IMG/VR virus record: IMGVR_UViG_3300011115_000145
Location: 1-23,276 of that record
Source of the DNA: a virus
Direction: 5' to 3' (one strand)
DNA: 23,276 nt
Shown in pieces: positions 21,154 to 23,276 of the stretch (position 1 is its first letter; every line of letters begins with the position of its first letter). The position numbers and the translations under genes are program-made. A model generated the notes under the pieces. That model was given only the letters and a program-made list of their open reading frames with translations, did not search any database and was not told the origin of the DNA.

Positions 21154-21862
21154 ACGATCTCACTGAGCCACTGGCAGGAGTGATCATTCCAGAACGAACA
21201 TAGCCATAACGATTCACCAGCATGCTACGCATTCTCTTAACGCCTTCATCATACTTCTGTTTTGATATACCAGCAGATTGTTCATTACCTCTAAACATAT
21301 AAGCATAGAACATTGCACCATCTATAATTACATGTCTAAATCTTTCTGGGATATCTGGTACATCATCATATTTTTCTAGATCAACTGGAATTCTATAATA
21401 CTCATAGAGTAATTCATAAGCTTGATCGGGAGCAGGTACAAGACCAAACTCCGAGCTAGGTGTTTGAAATACATAAGTAGGTAAAGATAGTTTATTTGTT
21501 TCTGAAGTATATTCGTGATCAATATATCTATTAAGATAATCCTCATACGAAATGGACTCTAACTTCACTGTCCTATTTCCAAGCGTAGCATCTTCTTTAA
21601 TTCTGAAAGAATCAAAATCAAGTGTGTTTGCATCTGTTGGATAAGCATATCTAATAGTGCCAGCAGTTAGTGTCTCTTCTGCTAGTACATGATTAAAGGG
21701 CCACTCGTAGTGAGTGTGATTAATATCCCTAATTGAGGTATTAACTGCGTCTTTAACCTTAGCGTAGAAACCAGTTGCCGAAGAAAAATTAGACGAGGAC
21801 AACTCAACCTCATTAAGGGATCTATTAACTTCATTAGTTAAATCCAAAAAATTGTAGGCCAT
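21134..21862 (-). CDS. Tail adaptor / tail tubular protein A-like (242 residues)
   Basis: The start FLDLTNEVNRSLNEVEL followed by SNF, the element VKDAVNTSIRDIN, EWPFNHVLAEETLTAGTIRY and later YEDYLNRY form the pattern of podoviral head-tail adaptors of the T7 gp11 type. Such proteins form a dodecameric ring between portal and nozzle. The helical C-terminal part has PDIPERFRHVIIDGAMFYAY. Length is close to the usual 190-240 residues. The ribosome-binding site AAGGAA is inside the end of the preceding gene, and the last 20 nt overlap the nozzle gene. The adaptor-nozzle order agrees with T7-like tail modules. Confidence 0.82.
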   Translation of the reverse strand: MAYNFLDLTNEVNRSLNEVELSSSNFSSATGFYAKVKDAVNTSIRDINHTHYEWPFNHVLAEETLTAGTIRYAYPTDANTLDFDSFRIKEDATLGNRTVKLESISYEDYLNRYIDHEYTSETNKLSLPTYVFQTPSSEFGLVPAPDQAYELLYEYYRIPVDLEKYDDVPDIPERFRHVIIDGAMFYAYMFRGNEQSAGISKQKYDEGVKRMRSMLVNRYGYVRSGMITPASGSVRSFGDRVK

Positions 21863-21863
21863 G

Positions 21864-22184
21864 TTATTGTTCCTTAATTTTTAGTTTAATAACACGCTCT
21901 GCGGTATTACCTGAGGTATCTGTCATGCTACAAGTAAACTTATATTCTGTATTATTAGTTCCTAAACCCACATAGATTGTAGCAACAGCACCACCAGAAA
22001 TAGTCTGTGATATATTCTGTATTCCGTTCACAATAGCACTAGCTTCAATCTGTGTTTTAACTCCACTAGCATCATCTACATACCAAATAACAGAACTAAT
22101 TGTAGCCGTTCCTAGCCATCTAGACCAATCTACGCTATAGTCTAGTACTTCATTTGGATCTTTATTAGGCCATCTAAACGACAT
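21864..22184 (-). CDS. Small Ig-like virion protein near the tail adaptor (106 residues)
   Basis: The protein starts MSFRWPNKDPNEVLDYSVDW, a start I associate with a family of short phage structural proteins encoded next to adaptor genes. The rest is a single beta-sandwich-like domain with TISSVIWYVDD, IYVGLGTNNTEYKFTCSMT and a closing strand VIKLKIKEQ. A decoration or head-completion role is likely, but no specific function is proven. AGCTTAAGGAAAAATA directly precedes the ATG. It ends one base before the adaptor start. Confidence 0.65.
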   Translation of the reverse strand: MSFRWPNKDPNEVLDYSVDWSRWLGTATISSVIWYVDDASGVKTQIEASAIVNGIQNISQTISGGAVATIYVGLGTNNTEYKFTCSMTDTSGNTAERVIKLKIKEQ

Positions 22185-22206
22185 TATTTTTCCTTAAGCT
22201 TTTAAT

Positions 22207-22977
22207 CTAGCTGAATGACGATACACTAGCTACTCGTCTTGCTGATGTATCTCTAGCTGAGATATATACTTTTCTATTGTCTCTCTGTACAAGCATTGTT
22301 CTATCTTTACTAAGAGTGTGTCTTTCAACATACACTGTACGACTCCTACTATAAAGATCTATTATAGGGACATAATCAAAAGAGGTAGTAGATATTGTAA
22401 CACTACCAAGATAGGTTATACCAGATATACCCTCTATGGGTATAATAATACCCACAGCAATACTGACATTTCCTACACTAACAACTGCCTCTATTCCATC
22501 TACAGGAATCCTGTTGACAGTTCGAATCAGTGCATTCCCTAAAGATGCAACAGCCTCAACACCAGTTATAGCAGTAGCAGCGTTAGCCACTACAACTACA
22601 TTGCCTAGACCAGCAACTGTCCCTATTCCACCTACAGGAACCCTGTTGATAGACCGAATCAGTACACTCCCTACGGACGCTGTAACACTAACTCCAGATA
22701 CAGCAGCAGTAGTCTGTACCGCTACAACCACACCACCCACAGCACTTGTTGCTGCTACTCCGCTAATTAAGACATTGGTTTTGACAGCTACAGTGATGCT
22801 GCCTACTGAGCTTGTGGCTTCCAATCCATTAGGAACGTAAGTAACACCAGCTATACCATATCTTGAAGTACCATATTTCCCTACGCCATATACAGCACCG
22901 TTTGTTGTAGTGTTTGCTGCGGAAGTATTGCCATATAGTGCGCTAAATGGTGTACCAAAGGGTGCTATGCCAAACAT
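22207..22977 (-). CDS. Virion-type protein with seven 22-residue beta repeats (256 residues)
   Basis: Residues 1-50 are Gly/Tyr-rich (FGTPFSALYGN, YGVGKYGTSRYGIAG). Residues 51-204 hold seven uninterrupted 22-residue repeats with consensus G[VI]xAxxxxG[SN]VxVxxxxxxx[VI]. The C-terminal 50 residues change character: basic and Tyr/Arg-rich (YSRSRTVYVERHTLSKDRTM), ending in SARRVASVSSFS. Alternating Val/Ile and Gly residues predict a beta solenoid or stacked hairpins. Comparable repeats occur in phage decoration proteins. The gene lies between two small virion-type genes at the head end of the operon, so a capsid decoration or head-tail role is likely. It has only a weak ribosome-binding site (GGATAA). 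Confidence 0.6.
   Translation of the reverse strand: MFGIAPFGTPFSALYGNTSAANTTTNGAVYGVGKYGTSRYGIAGVTYVPNGLEATSSVGSITVAVKTNVLISGVAATSAVGGVVVAVQTTAAVSGVSVTASVGSVLIRSINRVPVGGIGTVAGLGNVVVVANAATAITGVEAVASLGNALIRTVNRIPVDGIEAVVSVGNVSIAVGIIIPIEGISGITYLGSVTISTTSFDYVPIIDLYSRSRTVYVERHTLSKDRTMLVQRDNRKVYISARDTSARRVASVSSFS
22366..22827 (-). repeat. Seven tandem 66-bp (22-residue) beta-type coding repeats
   Basis: Seven units of exactly 66 bp encode residues 51-204 of the 256-residue protein. Units 3 and 5 are closest: they share LIR[ST][IV]NR[VI]PV[GD] and a closely similar DNA stretch at about 22500-22545 and 22632-22677, 132 bp apart. This indicates a two-unit duplication step. Confidence 0.88.
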
Positions 22978-22980
22978 AAC

Positions 22981-23276
22981 TTATCCGCTAAGAGAAGTGT
23001 TTTCAACCCACCGGCAAGTTCGTTCATCTAACATGTAGTTATCACCGGGCTTTGGCAGTATAAAGGCATCCCTGTCAGGGTCATAGGTGTACCCAATCCC
23101 AGCGGAATTTTTACGGATTGTGGCGTTATAGGATGTTTGCTTCCAGTTAGATTCACCAAACAAGCCAGTTAAAAACTCCACACCCTTGGCTTCAGACTCA
23201 ACGCCATCAACCAATAGTTCAGAATTATTAACAACAACAACCGTAGTGACTACGTTGTTTTCATCAAGTTTTGCAA
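22981..23276 (-). CDS. Small virion-associated-type protein, 5' end outside window
   Basis: The frame is open from the right edge to the stop at 22981. It reads AKLDENNVVTTVVVVNNSEL, then DGVESEAKGVEFLTGLFGE, NWKQTSYNATIRKN, AGIGYTYDPDRDAFILPKPG and ends ERTCRWVENTSLSG. A TTG at 23214 could be read as a start, but the upstream residues fit the family pattern and continue past the edge. I therefore call a partial gene of at least 97 residues. Proteins with 'W-x-QTSYN ... AGIGYTYD..RDAF' are frequent in tailed phages, usually near capsid or tail genes, with no biochemical role known to me. The spacing to the next gene is 3 nt. Confidence 0.8.
   Translation of the reverse strand, partial: AKLDENNVVTTVVVVNNSELLVDGVESEAKGVEFLTGLFGESNWKQTSYNATIRKNSAGIGYTYDPDRDAFILPKPGDNYMLDERTCRWVENTSLSG

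Noticed and set aside
22981-23214. TTG at 23214 as the true start of the right-edge gene
   Set aside because: The frame stays open to the window edge with family-like residues upstream (AKLDENNVVTT), so the start is outside.

Overview
The window is an internal segment of a tailed-phage genome, most consistent with a short-tailed (podovirus-like) virulent phage of a Gram-negative bacterium. The basis is a virion gene set with a T7 gp11-like tail adaptor, a gp12-like tail nozzle, a fibre with a podovirus-type anchor, very large ejection-type proteins and a GH108 lysozyme/3TM-holin lysis module. No integrase, repressor, transposase, rRNA or other chromosomal marker is visible. The host cannot be read from the sequence; an aquatic proteobacterium is only a guess.

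Two arms of transcription converge at about 3185-3204. The plus-strand arm (1-3183) is a nucleotide-metabolism and host-takeover module: the end of a MazG-like nucleotide pyrophosphohydrolase, a terminator, a coenzyme-B12-dependent (class II) ribonucleotide reductase (nrdJ), a PD-(D/E)XK-type nuclease and a 60-residue protein resembling ribosome modulation factor. The last three are chained by 4-nt ATGA overlaps. Then come tRNA-Thr(UGU), tRNA-Arg(UCU) and a 59-residue membrane protein.

The minus-strand arm (23276 down to 3206) is a nearly gapless virion and lysis operon. In transcription order it holds: a small virion-type protein cut by the window edge; a 22-residue beta-repeat protein; a small Ig-like protein; tail adaptor; tail nozzle with two inserted repeat domains; fibre anchor protein; a 52-residue protein; an 884-residue duplicated beta-rich spike or adhesin; lysis genes (XhlA-like, secreted Cys protein, 2TM protein, 3TM-family holin, GH108 endolysin); an HExxH metallopeptidase; then an ejection-type cluster of 798, 71, 168, 510 and 1858 residues.

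The most unusual material is in that final cluster. The 798-residue protein has eleven exact 22-residue repeats nested in a 66-residue higher-order repeat. The 1858-residue protein begins with a duplicated SFDDL[IV]P motif and carries a possible ADP-ribosyltransferase-like segment near its C-terminus. The two proteins share the short motifs A-x-GG-[LM]-V-[EK]-RR and YAGGG. Four supported genes are below 60 codons (59, 56, 52 and, weakly, 19 residues). No gap longer than 300 bases lacks a gene.
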